Origin: Hyphomicrobiales bacterium
GTDB taxonomy: Bacteria > Pseudomonadota > Alphaproteobacteria > Rhizobiales > Aestuariivirgaceae
Assembly (NCBI GenBank): GCA_025356765.1
Contig: JANXRO010000120.1
Location: 1 to 16,628 of the forward strand
DNA: 16,628 bases
Direction of reading: 5' to 3'
Part shown: in pieces, positions 1 through 8,144 of the stretch
Position numbering within the stretch: position 1 is the first letter of the stretch
Layout: each line of letters starts with the position of its first letter
The notes under the pieces: model-generated
What the model was told of the DNA's origin: nothing
The model's input: only the letters and a program-made list of their open reading frames with translations
The model's database searches: none
Position numbers and translations under genes: made by a program

Positions 1-1288
1 CATCCACCATTTGCCAAACTTCCTCAGGTGTTGAAATCGCACCAACCAACGGATCATGCAGCACAGCCAATTTCAGCAAATCGACATCGCCAGTGACGGC
101 GGCCTGAACGCTCATGCGCTGAACATTCACCGAAGCCATGCAAGTGGCGGCACAGGCGAGTGGCAACTCAATGCCTTCGATCATGTTGATGCCGAAGCGA
201 TCAACATAACCAGGGCTTTCGATGATGCAATCATCCGGAAGGTTCTTGATCACGCCGCCATTCTTAACATTGAAATGCCCACGATAAGTGCGACCAGTTT
301 CTAATGCTTCGAGAATATGAGAGGCATGCTCATCAGTTCGCTTGTAAGTTTTAAGCGATTTTCCAGCGGCTTCGAGGAACATAGGAAAATCTTGCTCAAA
401 CCAATTACGATTTTCAGTGCAATACCGAAGATAACCACCCGTTTCGCCGTGAATCCAGTCTTCAAGTGATATCCACTTGGTGATTTCGTCCGGGCGTTTG
501 CGATACCAAGGTAGATATTCGGAAAGATGCCCGTTGCTTTCGGTGGAATAAAACCCAAACCGTTTCAACACATCTATGCGCACTTTTTCCTGATCAGAAA
601 ATTGCGGATGCTTTTCGAATGCCGCAACTAATTCATCTTTACCGATGTTGCGGCCCTGATGATTGAGCCCGATGTACCAAGTCTGATGATTGATCCCGGA
701 GCAAATAATATCCAGCTCTTCGTGGTTGGCAATACCAAGTGCTTTGGCAATTTGCCGCCAACCATTCTGCACACCGTGACAAAGACCAACAGTGTTTACT
801 TTGCCGTGATCAAGGCAGGCCCACGTGTTCATCGCCATCGGATTAGCGTAGTTTAGATGCAGCAAATCGCTGTGCGCCACTTCGCGCATATCTTTGCAAA
901 AATCTAACATCGCCGGCATGGTGCGTTGGCCATACATAATACCGCCTGCACAAATCGTGTCGCCAACACATTGGTCAATGCCATATTTGAGCGGGATGTT
1001 CACATCCCCCGCATAAGCCTCAAGCCCGCCGATACGAACACAGTTCATCACATATTTTGCGCCATCAAAAGCACGGCGCCGATCCGTTGTGGCAGTGATT
1101 TTGGTTGGCAAGTTATTGGTGGCAACAAGTCGCTCAATAATCTGCTTGGCCATATCCAAATTATGAGGATTGTTATCTGTGAGTGCGATTTCAACTTCCG
1201 CAAATTCAGGCACACAGAGAATGTCGCTCACCAATTTCTTGGTAAAGCCGATAGAACCAGCGCCAATGATAGCAATTTTGAATGACAT
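1..1288 (-). CDS. GH4 family glycosidase, CHGV type (partial, C-terminus off the left edge)
   Basis: NAD- and Mn-dependent family 4 glycoside hydrolase. About 429 residues are present and the stop codon lies outside the window. The N-terminus carries the dinucleotide-binding motif GAGSIGF (residues 9-15). The metal/catalytic motif is CHGV (C170, H171) followed by GINH with H201, the residues known in GH4 to bind the metal together with substrate. From family knowledge, the residues after Cys-His track specificity: CHSV is typical of alpha-galactosidases, while CHGx has been linked to alpha-glucuronidase/uronidase members. A uronide or other acidic sugar is therefore an inference, not a demonstrated substrate. 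The start at 1288 is chosen because TAGGAGA lies just upstream and overlaps the stop of the halogenase gene, leaving a 9-nt gap. It is the last visible gene of the alpha-galactoside operon and is a paralogue of the melA-like gene two genes upstream, from which it is clearly diverged. Confidence 0.88.
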   Translation of the reverse strand, partial: MSFKIAIIGAGSIGFTKKLVSDILCVPEFAEVEIALTDNNPHNLDMAKQIIERLVATNNLPTKITATTDRRRAFDGAKYVMNCVRIGGLEAYAGDVNIPLKYGIDQCVGDTICAGGIMYGQRTMPAMLDFCKDMREVAHSDLLHLNYANPMAMNTWACLDHGKVNTVGLCHGVQNGWRQIAKALGIANHEELDIICSGINHQTWYIGLNHQGRNIGKDELVAAFEKHPQFSDQEKVRIDVLKRFGFYSTESNGHLSEYLPWYRKRPDEITKWISLEDWIHGETGGYLRYCTENRNWFEQDFPMFLEAAGKSLKTYKRTDEHASHILEALETGRTYRGHFNVKNGGVIKNLPDDCIIESPGYVDRFGINMIEGIELPLACAATCMASVNVQRMSVQAAVTGDVDLLKLAVLHDPLVGAISTPEEVWQMVD

Positions 1289-1297
1289 AATATTCTC

Positions 1298-2812
1298 CTA
1301 CAGTGACTGTAAAAATTCTCGGTGGCCCATCGCCCGTGGCGCGGCGGCTTGATATTCATGGGTAAGGCTATCTGCCGCTGCCCTGCCCTTGTTTTTTAAA
1401 TCCGAATGCCCATCCAAAAATTTCCTCGCAACGTCGCTATTCAGAAGTCCCAATCCATCCAAAACAGGATAGTGAAGCTGCTGCTCGGTGTGGGCAAAGC
1501 CGCCTGGCAGAGGCATAAAATCTTCATACCCAGGCATCTTGGCTTTCCACATTTCCAGCCGCGCCTTGGTGGCGGGTGAAATATAATCTTCCGCAACCGC
1601 TGTCCAAAATGGCGTATCTCGCCGCTCACTCACATAATGCAGATTGATAAAATCTCTAAAATCATCGACTTGGCGCGCGGCAAAATCGTTGTAAGCACCA
1701 TGGCCATCCAGCGCTTTAAGATGATATGAGGTGAACACCAGCATCTGCACAATGGTTCCATGGATCGACGTTGCTTCAAGCGGTTCTAAAAAGCTTGAAG
1801 CCAAGCCAACCGAAAGACAATTTCCAATCCACGCTTCGCGCTGGCGTCCTGCATCAATCTTTATATCATTGCGCGGTTCAATCTTGCGCCCCAAAACAGT
1901 TTCAATTTCATCCTTGGCTTGATCAGGCGTGGTAAACGCATCTGAATAAACATAGCCACAGCCAATGCGCGCCTGTGTGGGGATCATCCACAACCAGCCA
2001 CAGCTTTGCGCCCAAGCCATGGTGAAGGGTGAAAGCTCTTCACCCTCTTTAATATCCAGCCAGAACGGCATGGCACGGTTGAGCGGCAACACACTGCCAT
2101 ACGAAACCCATTCACCACCCATCACACCGCTGATCAAGGCGCGTCGAAATCCCGTGCAATCAATAAAAAAGTCGCCTTCAATATTACCCACATCGCCGAT
2201 CAATGCTGTAATGTTTCCAGTGAGGGCATCACGCTTGGCCCCGGAAATCTGCGCATCGATAATGTCGACACCCTTGGCTTTGCGCCGCAAATATTGTCCG
2301 GCCAGCGCCTGATCAAAATGATAGGCATGGTGAAATGGCCCCAGCGGCACCAACCCACCATCGGCCTTGCGGGCAAAAGGCGCTTTCTGTTGGTCAAGCA
2401 GATAGGCAAATAAATGCGTATCCGCCAAGCGCCTGCCCGCTGCACAAGAAAAGATGTCGATATAACTTTGCGGAACCGAGCCAGCTGGTTCAACCACCAA
2501 ATGCGGGTCGTCAATCGGCCCATCATAATGATAGCCCAAGCGCCGCCAATCCTTGTGGCGAATTCCAAATTTTACCGTGGCCTGCGTTTCGCGCAAGAAC
2601 TCAAACTCATCAAAGCCGAAATGTTTCAACATCTGGCGAAACACTGCCGTGGTACCTTCCCCCACACCAATTGTTGGTATCTTGGAAGACTCCACAACCG
2701 TAACTGTCGCGTTCAGTTTCTGTTTCGCAATCGCCTCTTGCAACATCAACGCGCAAAGCCAACCCGCCGTTCCTCCACCCACAATAACAAAACGGCGGGC
2801 AACATCATTCAT
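1298..2812 (-). CDS. Flavin-dependent halogenase, tryptophan halogenase family
   Basis: This 504-residue protein has the fingerprints of a flavin-dependent halogenase that uses FADH2, O2 and halide to make HOX. Visible are the FAD-binding motif GGGTAGW (residues 12-18), the GVGEGT segment (49-54), the lysine in ATVKFGI (K81, equivalent to the catalytic Lys of PrnA), the halogenase-specific WxWxIP motif as WLWMIP (273-278), and FLEPLEATSIH (341-351), which carries the conserved glutamate. Length is normal for the family (about 500-540). No partner flavin reductase is visible in the window. Its start overlaps the stop of the melA-like gene by one base (TAATG), implying translational coupling, and a second GH4 gene follows 9 nt later. 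The substrate is unknown. Many members of this family sit in carbohydrate-utilisation loci and do not act on free tryptophan, so the name describes the family only. The function within sugar catabolism is unexplained. Confidence 0.9.
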   Translation of the reverse strand: MNDVARRFVIVGGGTAGWLCALMLQEAIAKQKLNATVTVVESSKIPTIGVGEGTTAVFRQMLKHFGFDEFEFLRETQATVKFGIRHKDWRRLGYHYDGPIDDPHLVVEPAGSVPQSYIDIFSCAAGRRLADTHLFAYLLDQQKAPFARKADGGLVPLGPFHHAYHFDQALAGQYLRRKAKGVDIIDAQISGAKRDALTGNITALIGDVGNIEGDFFIDCTGFRRALISGVMGGEWVSYGSVLPLNRAMPFWLDIKEGEELSPFTMAWAQSCGWLWMIPTQARIGCGYVYSDAFTTPDQAKDEIETVLGRKIEPRNDIKIDAGRQREAWIGNCLSVGLASSFLEPLEATSIHGTIVQMLVFTSYHLKALDGHGAYNDFAARQVDDFRDFINLHYVSERRDTPFWTAVAEDYISPATKARLEMWKAKMPGYEDFMPLPGGFAHTEQQLHYPVLDGLGLLNSDVARKFLDGHSDLKNKGRAAADSLTHEYQAAAPRAMGHREFLQSL

Positions 2813-4191
2813 TATTCGGCGGCCTTCAGCGGTCTATGAACGCGGGCAAATTCCGGCAGCCAAGTGCCATGTGCTGCCAATAGATCATCCACCAAATCCC
2901 AAATTTGCTGCAAATCGAGTTCAGCAGCAGTATGCGGGTCCATCATCGCAGCATGATAGATATGTTCGCGATTTTCGGTCATCAAGGCGCGCACCGTGAG
3001 TTCTTGAACATTGATGTTGGTGCGCATCAAAGCCGTAAGCTGTGGTGGCAATTCACCCACAAATGTTGGTTGAATGCCACGATCATCAACAAGGCACGGA
3101 ACTTCCGCCGCACAATCAATGGGCAGCGAAGTGATGCATCCATTGTTGCGCTGGTTTCCATAAATCACCGAAGGCTCACCTGTCCAAACTGAATTGATGA
3201 TGGACGAGGCATATTCGCGGCTGGCCGCAACTTCAATTTTTTCAGCACTGGCATAATCACTCGACTGTTGTTTCCAGCGTGCAATTTGTTCCACACAGCG
3301 CTTGGGATATTCATCCAGCGGAATGCCAAATTTCTCAATCAAATCTTCGCGGCCCTCTTTAATAAAATAGGGCGTGTATTCAGCAAAGTGCTCTGAACTT
3401 TCTGTCACAAAAAAGCCCAGCCGCTTCAACATTTCATAGCGCACCAAATTTGGGCAACGCGGGTTCCAAGATGATGACACATTGGGAAAACGGCCCTCGG
3501 CATAGCCCTGATGCAAAGCGGGATATAAATCCTTATAGCTTCCGTCTTTCTGGCGATGTTCGAACTGCAGATAGAACGCCATATGATTAATGCCGGCGGC
3601 CCTATAACGAATGTCTTCAATCGGAATATCAAGATCATTGGCCAGTTCTTCGGCAGTGCCTTGCACAGAATGGCACAACCCAACTTGCTTGATCTTCGGG
3701 AATTTTGCCGAAATCGCCCAAGTGTTAATCGCCATCGGATTCACATATTGAAGCAAAATGGCATCAGGGCAAAGTTCCATCATATCAGCGCAAACTTTCC
3801 ACAAATGTGGCACCGTGCGAAGCCCGCGCATAATGCCGCCAACGCCCAATGTGTCTGCAATCGTTTGGCGCAGGTTGTATTTCTTGGGCACTTCAAAATC
3901 AGTCACTGTACAAGGCTCGTAGCCACCAATCTGAAAAGCCACGATGACGAAATTCGCCCCCTCTAAAGCCTTGCGCTGGTTGAGATGTGTCTCAAGCTTG
4001 GCCTTCACATCCAAAGTGGAAATAATTTTGCCAGCAACAATCGCTGACTCTTTTAAACGCTCTGGGTTTGGATCCATCAAAGCAATCGTTGCGCCGCTTG
4101 TTGCCTTGCGTTGCAAAATATCGCCAATAATATTCTTCATAAAAACAGTAGAGCCAGCGCCGATAAAGGCAATGCGTGGGTTAGCAGTCAT
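2812..4191 (-). CDS. melA: Alpha-galactosidase, GH4 family (MelA-like)
   Basis: This 459-residue cytoplasmic GH4 enzyme is expected to hydrolyse melibiose/raffinose-type alpha-galactosides by the NAD+/Mn2+-dependent redox-elimination mechanism of the family. The NAD-binding motif GAGSTVF lies at residues 11-17. The metal motif is CHSV (C173, H174) and GINH supplies H203; the CHSV variant is the one associated with alpha-galactosidases. Other conserved stretches are TLGVGGIMRGLRT (114-126) and YVNPMAINTW (149-158). Length is typical of MelA (about 450). GGAGA lies 7 nt before the ATG and directly abuts the stop of the upstream ATPase gene. The downstream halogenase starts inside its stop codon. 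Position directly after an agpABCD-like transporter matches the S. meliloti agp-melA operon, which supports the substrate. Alpha-glucosidase activity is the main alternative. Confidence 0.9.
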   Translation of the reverse strand: MTANPRIAFIGAGSTVFMKNIIGDILQRKATSGATIALMDPNPERLKESAIVAGKIISTLDVKAKLETHLNQRKALEGANFVIVAFQIGGYEPCTVTDFEVPKKYNLRQTIADTLGVGGIMRGLRTVPHLWKVCADMMELCPDAILLQYVNPMAINTWAISAKFPKIKQVGLCHSVQGTAEELANDLDIPIEDIRYRAAGINHMAFYLQFEHRQKDGSYKDLYPALHQGYAEGRFPNVSSSWNPRCPNLVRYEMLKRLGFFVTESSEHFAEYTPYFIKEGREDLIEKFGIPLDEYPKRCVEQIARWKQQSSDYASAEKIEVAASREYASSIINSVWTGEPSVIYGNQRNNGCITSLPIDCAAEVPCLVDDRGIQPTFVGELPPQLTALMRTNINVQELTVRALMTENREHIYHAAMMDPHTAAELDLQQIWDLVDDLLAAHGTWLPEFARVHRPLKAAE

Positions 4192-4200
4192 GATAATCTC

Positions 4201-5826
4201 CTAAGCAGCAATTTCAAATGCGGCACGAACCAGCCGTTTGGTATATTCAGTTTGTGGATTGGTCAGCACGTCGGCAACAGGCCCCTGCTCTACAATTTTT
4301 CCGTTCTGCATCACAATTACGCGGTGACACAAAGCCCGCACCACTTTCAGGTCGTGGCTGATGAACAAATATGAAAGCCCACGCTCGCGCTGAAGCTTGC
4401 GAAGCAATTCAATAATTTGCGCCTGCACCGAAAGATCAAGCGCAGACGTTGGCTCATCCAACAGAATAAATTCAGGCTCCAGCGCAATGGCCCGTGCAAT
4501 GGCGATGCGTTGGCGCTGGCCGCCAGAAAATTCATGCGGGAACCGTGAGAGAATGTTGGTGGGCATTCCGGCATCTTCCAATGCCTGCTGCACACGTTGC
4601 AACCGCTCAGCGGCGTTGCCACCAAGCTGGTTCACAATCATCCCCTCTTCAATAATCTGACCCACATTCATGCGCGGATTCATTGAGGAAAATGGATCTT
4701 GAAAAACAATCTGCATACGTGAACGGAAGGGCCGAAGTTGGTCGCGGTTAAGGCCATCAATTCGGTTGCCATCAAAAACAATTTCGCCACTTTGCGGGTT
4801 CAACAGGCGAATAAGCGCTTGACCAAATGTTGTTTTGCCAGAGCCAGACTCACCCACCAATCCAAGTGTCTCGCCTTTTTTTAGATCCAGGCTCAAACCA
4901 TCAACAGCATGAAGATCAGTATAGGTTGCGTTAAACATCCCTCCGCGTTTTAACGTATAAGTTACGCGAACATCTTTTCCTGAAAGGATCGTTGGTGGGC
5001 TGCCCTCCAAAGGCTTGGCCACGCCTCTAGGATCAGATGCCAACAGGCGCTTGGTATAGGGGTGTTGTGGATTGGCAAAAAGTGCCGCCGTTGTATTGTG
5101 CTCTTTCACTTCACCATGCTGCATTACATACACGCGGTCTGCAAACTGCCTCACCACTGTCAAATCATGTGTGATCAAAATAACTGCCATGCCATATTTG
5201 GTTTTCAAATCTTTTATAAGATTTAAAATCTGTGCTTGCACAGTAACGTCCAGAGCCGTTGTAGGCTCGTCGGCAATTAAAATATCTGGGCGATTGGCAA
5301 GTGCCATGGCAATCATCACACGCTGGCGCTGCCCGCCAGAGAGTTGATGTGGATATTGTTTCATGCGTGCTTCCGGATCTGGAATTTGCACTTCTTCGAG
5401 AAGTGATAAAACCTTGGCCATCGCTTCAGCCCGCGACATCTTATTATGAATGTGCAGAACTTCAGCAATCTGCGCGCCCACAGTATAGACTGGATTGAGC
5501 GACGTCATTGGTTCTTGAAAAATCATTGAAACGCGAGAGCCGCGCAATTTGCGCATTTCACGTTCAGGAAGCGTCAGAACCTCTTGTCCACTCATCATAA
5601 TTGATGAGCTTTTACCCATCGAAGCCCGCCTCGATAACAGCCGCATGATGGCCCGCGCGGTTACAGACTTGCCCGAGCCAGACTCGCCCACAATTGCAAT
5701 GGTCTCGCCTTTGCACAAGACAAAGGAAACATCTTTCACCGCATCAACAACGCCGCCCTCGACCTTGAAGGAAACGGCAACTTTACGCGCATCAAGAATG
5801 ATTTCATTGTTATTTTTATAATCCAT
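4201..5826 (-). CDS. agpD: Peptide/oligosaccharide ABC transporter ATPase, two fused domains (AgpD-like)
   Basis: The 541-residue protein contains two complete ABC cassettes, equivalent to a DppD-DppF fusion, and energises the importer formed with the two permeases upstream. Domain 1 has Walker A GESGSGKS (47-54), signature LSGGQRQR (162-169) and Walker B with DEPTTALD (186-193). Domain 2 has GESGSGKT (325-332), FSGGQRQR (433-440) and DEPTSALD (457-464). Each domain ends with the oligopeptide-type tail containing NPQHPYTKRL or NPQTEYTKRL. An upstream in-frame ATG at 5865 lies within the permease gene and adds an uncharacteristic leader, so it is rejected. The chosen ATG at 5826 has TGAGA about 6 nt upstream; ATG 5832 is a close alternative. 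The preceding permease stops 7 nt before. Symbol is by synteny with the S. meliloti agp locus; the sequence alone would equally allow a peptide transporter. Confidence 0.88.
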   Translation of the reverse strand: MDYKNNNEIILDARKVAVSFKVEGGVVDAVKDVSFVLCKGETIAIVGESGSGKSVTARAIMRLLSRRASMGKSSSIMMSGQEVLTLPEREMRKLRGSRVSMIFQEPMTSLNPVYTVGAQIAEVLHIHNKMSRAEAMAKVLSLLEEVQIPDPEARMKQYPHQLSGGQRQRVMIAMALANRPDILIADEPTTALDVTVQAQILNLIKDLKTKYGMAVILITHDLTVVRQFADRVYVMQHGEVKEHNTTAALFANPQHPYTKRLLASDPRGVAKPLEGSPPTILSGKDVRVTYTLKRGGMFNATYTDLHAVDGLSLDLKKGETLGLVGESGSGKTTFGQALIRLLNPQSGEIVFDGNRIDGLNRDQLRPFRSRMQIVFQDPFSSMNPRMNVGQIIEEGMIVNQLGGNAAERLQRVQQALEDAGMPTNILSRFPHEFSGGQRQRIAIARAIALEPEFILLDEPTSALDLSVQAQIIELLRKLQRERGLSYLFISHDLKVVRALCHRVIVMQNGKIVEQGPVADVLTNPQTEYTKRLVRAAFEIAA

Positions 5827-5833
5827 GGTCATC

Positions 5834-6985
5834 TCAATAAGGATCAATGGCGTCGCGCAAGCCATCGCCCAAAGCGTTAAACGAAAATACAGTCAGCAGT
5901 ACGAATGCAACGGGCGAAAGGATCCACGGATAGGAGCCCAAAACAGAGAAATTTCCGCAATCTTGCAGCATCATGCCCCAAGAAATCAGTGGCGGTTTTA
6001 CAGCAAAACCGAGAAAGCCGAGGAACGATTCAACCAAAACAATTTGCGGAATCCATGTGGTGACTGACACAATCACGTGGCTTATAATATTGGGCAAAAT
6101 GTGCCGCAAAATAATCCGCCGGTCGCTGGCGCCAACGGCTTGAGCGGCGCGCACATATTCAATGCGAGCCAGCGCCAAAGTTTTGCCGCGCACCTCGCGT
6201 GAAAGTTGCGCCCAATTCAATGCCGCTATGGCAAGAACAACAAATGTGAGGAACACGCCGCTGGGTGCTGTAGCAGGGATCAGTGCCGCCAAGGCCAGAT
6301 AAAGTGGCAAGGTTGGCAGTGCAAAAAAGATGTCAACCACCCGCTGTGTCCACGCATCAACTCGTCCACCAAGATAGCCAGACGTAAGCCCCACCAATGT
6401 GCCCAAGATTGTCATAAAAGTCACTGTGACCAATGCCACCGTCAATGAGATGCGAGAGCCGACAAGCCCACGCGAAAAAATATCTCGGCCAAATTTGTCG
6501 GTGCCCAAAATGTGGAAGGGCTGGTCGTCATCGGTGCCAAACAAATGGGTTGTTGATGGAAAAATCCCCAACACATTGTAATCATAACCAGAGACTAAAA
6601 ACTTGATCGGACGCGGATTGTCATAATCTGGCCCGTTGATCGGTTGAAAAGTCACCGGGTCCAATTGCCCCGATTCCGTCACCGCAAAGGTTTGCGGCCG
6701 AAGCGTAAAGCCATCTTTGCCGAAAAAGCTAATGGGGTCTGGCGGGGCAAAAGCCAGCGTAGGTTCTTTCGGATCAGAGGGTGCAAAAAAATCTGCAAAA
6801 ATGGCGGTCAGCAAAAGCATTGTCACCAACGTCAAGCCAATCATGCCCATGACCGAGCGGCGGAATTTGCGCCACACCAAAATAAGATAGCCATCGTTTT
6901 TGGCAAAACGCGCAGAAGTTGGAGCAACGTCCAGATAGGCCGCGTCTTCCTGTTTAACCATGGGGGCAAAAAGATCAGCGCTCAT
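5834..6985 (-). CDS. agpC: ABC transporter inner-membrane permease, DppC type (AgpC-like)
   Basis: A 383-residue integral membrane subunit of the BPD_transp_1 family. A hydrophobic segment at about residues 45-66 is followed by a long extracytoplasmic insert (about 68-165) ending in GTDKFGRDIFSR, the stretch conserved just before TM2 in DppC/OppC proteins. Several further membrane segments follow. The cytoplasmic EAA-type coupling loop that contacts the ATPase is at about 276-300 (EYVRAAQAVGASD). Length exceeds ordinary DppC (about 300) because of the insert, a trait I associate with the Agp-type subgroup. The start at 6985 is preferred over the in-frame ATG at 7021 because it forms an ATGA overlap with the stop of the upstream permease and has GGGAG 8 nt upstream. 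Symbol is by synteny. Confidence 0.87.
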   Translation of the reverse strand: MSADLFAPMVKQEDAAYLDVAPTSARFAKNDGYLILVWRKFRRSVMGMIGLTLVTMLLLTAIFADFFAPSDPKEPTLAFAPPDPISFFGKDGFTLRPQTFAVTESGQLDPVTFQPINGPDYDNPRPIKFLVSGYDYNVLGIFPSTTHLFGTDDDQPFHILGTDKFGRDIFSRGLVGSRISLTVALVTVTFMTILGTLVGLTSGYLGGRVDAWTQRVVDIFFALPTLPLYLALAALIPATAPSGVFLTFVVLAIAALNWAQLSREVRGKTLALARIEYVRAAQAVGASDRRIILRHILPNIISHVIVSVTTWIPQIVLVESFLGFLGFAVKPPLISWGMMLQDCGNFSVLGSYPWILSPVAFVLLTVFSFNALGDGLRDAIDPY

Positions 6986-7986
6986 TGGTGATCTCCCAAC
7001 CGTACACGCGGATCGAGCCAAGCCAACAGTAAATCAGATATAATGCTGCCGAAGATTTGAACAATACCCAGCATCAACATTAAAGTTGCTGTCACCAACA
7101 CGTCGCCAATGCCCATGGAAAGCACGATAGCCACACCAATTGTTGGGATGCCGAAAATAACCGAAGTTTCAATCTCACCCTCAATCAGATAGCGCATCAC
7201 AGCACTTTGATAGGCAGCCAGCGGATGCAGCGCATTGGGAACTGCGTGTTTCAAAATCGTTGCGCCATAGCTCAATCCCTTGGCGCGGGCAGTCTCAACA
7301 TATTGTTGGTTCAAAGTATCCAGCAAATTGCCGCGCATCATGCGCATGTTGTAGGAAATTCCGTTTAAAACACCCACGAGAATGATCGGCCAAACATGCA
7401 AGATGAGATTCCAAAATTTGCCGAACGACATGGGCTGATAGCTCCAATAGCTCGAATAGAAACTGCCTAATTCCTGCACCCCCATTTTGAATGCTAGAAA
7501 ATAAATCAGCACGAGGGCAAAAAGGAATTTCGGAGTGGAAATGCCCAAAAATCCGATAAAGGAAATGAAAGTATCAACCCAAGTATATTGCTTCACCGCA
7601 GCGATGATGCCCAGAGTTACGCCGATCAATGTGCCAAGGATGTGCACCGTGAACACCAAGGCGAGACTAGGCGGAAGACGCTGGGCTATCACCTGCGAGA
7701 TAGGCTCATTGAAGAAATAGCTTGTGCCGAAGTTTCCGGTCAGAACATCACGCATCCAGCGAAAATATTGAATGACCAACGGATCGTTCAGCCCATGATC
7801 AATACGGAATTGCGCGGCTGCCGCATCGGCAATGGCATTCGACGCATGTCCCTGGGTTTTCAGCATCGAGGCAACATAATCTGCATAATCGCCGGGTGTG
7901 GAATGGATGATGACAAAGGTAATCACCGTCATAATGAACAACACGGGTATCGCAGCCAGAAGTCGATATGCAAGAAAGCGGAGCAT
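6982..7986 (-). CDS. agpB: ABC transporter inner-membrane permease, DppB type (AgpB-like)
   Basis: A 334-residue membrane subunit of the BPD_transp_1 family, normal in length for DppB/OppB. The N-terminus MLRFLAYRLLAAIPVL leads into TM1 (about 8-28), followed by the extracytoplasmic N-terminal region with FGTSYFFNEP near residue 90, as in DppB relatives. Further hydrophobic spans lie at about 106-131, 139-166 and 196-212 and towards the C-terminus. The EAA-type loop YVETARAKGLSYGATILKH (229-247) contacts the ATPase. The start has only a weak Shine-Dalgarno, unlike most of its neighbours, and lies 158 nt after the binding-protein gene. That gap contains a hairpin and an inverted-repeat element, so expression below that of the binding protein is likely. 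It overlaps the next permease by 4 nt (ATGA). Symbol is by synteny. Confidence 0.88.
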   Translation of the reverse strand: MLRFLAYRLLAAIPVLFIMTVITFVIIHSTPGDYADYVASMLKTQGHASNAIADAAAAQFRIDHGLNDPLVIQYFRWMRDVLTGNFGTSYFFNEPISQVIAQRLPPSLALVFTVHILGTLIGVTLGIIAAVKQYTWVDTFISFIGFLGISTPKFLFALVLIYFLAFKMGVQELGSFYSSYWSYQPMSFGKFWNLILHVWPIILVGVLNGISYNMRMMRGNLLDTLNQQYVETARAKGLSYGATILKHAVPNALHPLAAYQSAVMRYLIEGEIETSVIFGIPTIGVAIVLSMGIGDVLVTATLMLMLGIVQIFGSIISDLLLAWLDPRVRLGDHQ

Positions 7987-8008
7987 GAAAATTTAAACCC
8001 AATTCAAT

Positions 8009-8095
8009 CCAATAATTCCGTCATGCCAGCCAAACTAGCATCCCGCTTAAGGGAATAGCAGGACCCCGGCCAGCGCCGGGGCGACGAATTATTGG
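8009..8095. repeat. Inverted-repeat (REP/MITE-like) palindromic element
   Basis: An ~87-bp element between the binding-protein and permease genes. Its left end CCAATAATTCCGTC (8009-8022) is the near-perfect reverse complement of its right end GACGAATTATTGG (8083-8095), differing by one inserted base. Inside are a GC-rich perfect hairpin, CCCCGGC-CAGC-GCCGGGG (8064-8081), and a small TCCC-GCTTAA-GGGA hairpin (8041-8054). The bounded palindromic form is typical of dispersed intergenic elements in alphaproteobacteria. Copy number elsewhere in the genome cannot be judged here. Confidence 0.6.
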
Positions 8096-8111
8096 GACAA
8101 CGAGTTAAATA

Positions 8112-8135
8112 GGGGCAGACTGTTAAGCCTGCCCC
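8112..8135 (-). terminator. Stem-loop 10 nt after the binding-protein stop codon (attenuator or mRNA stabiliser)
   Basis: Ten-base-pair stem (8112-8121 with 8126-8135, one G-T wobble) closed by a 4-nt loop, rich in GC at its base. Only a short mixed T stretch (TATTT) follows on the minus strand, so it is probably a partial terminator or a 3'-end stabiliser rather than a full stop. Such structures after the first gene commonly make the binding protein more abundant than the membrane subunits. Confidence 0.5.
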
Positions 8136-8144
8136 AGTTGCGTA

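Noticed and set aside
2335..2999. Series of plus-strand open frames of 120-148 codons over the halogenase and melA genes
   Set aside because: They are antisense to strongly supported genes, show no family motifs and have low-complexity, Pro/His/Arg-rich translations typical of shadow frames.
5827..5865. Upstream start for the fused ATPase at 5865
   Set aside because: It lies within the end of the permease gene and adds 13 residues unlike any ABC N-terminus; 5826 or 5832 fits the operon spacing.
6986..7021. Upstream start for the second permease at 7021
   Set aside because: It extends deeper into the upstream permease; the ATGA junction at 6982-6985 with GGGAG is far better.
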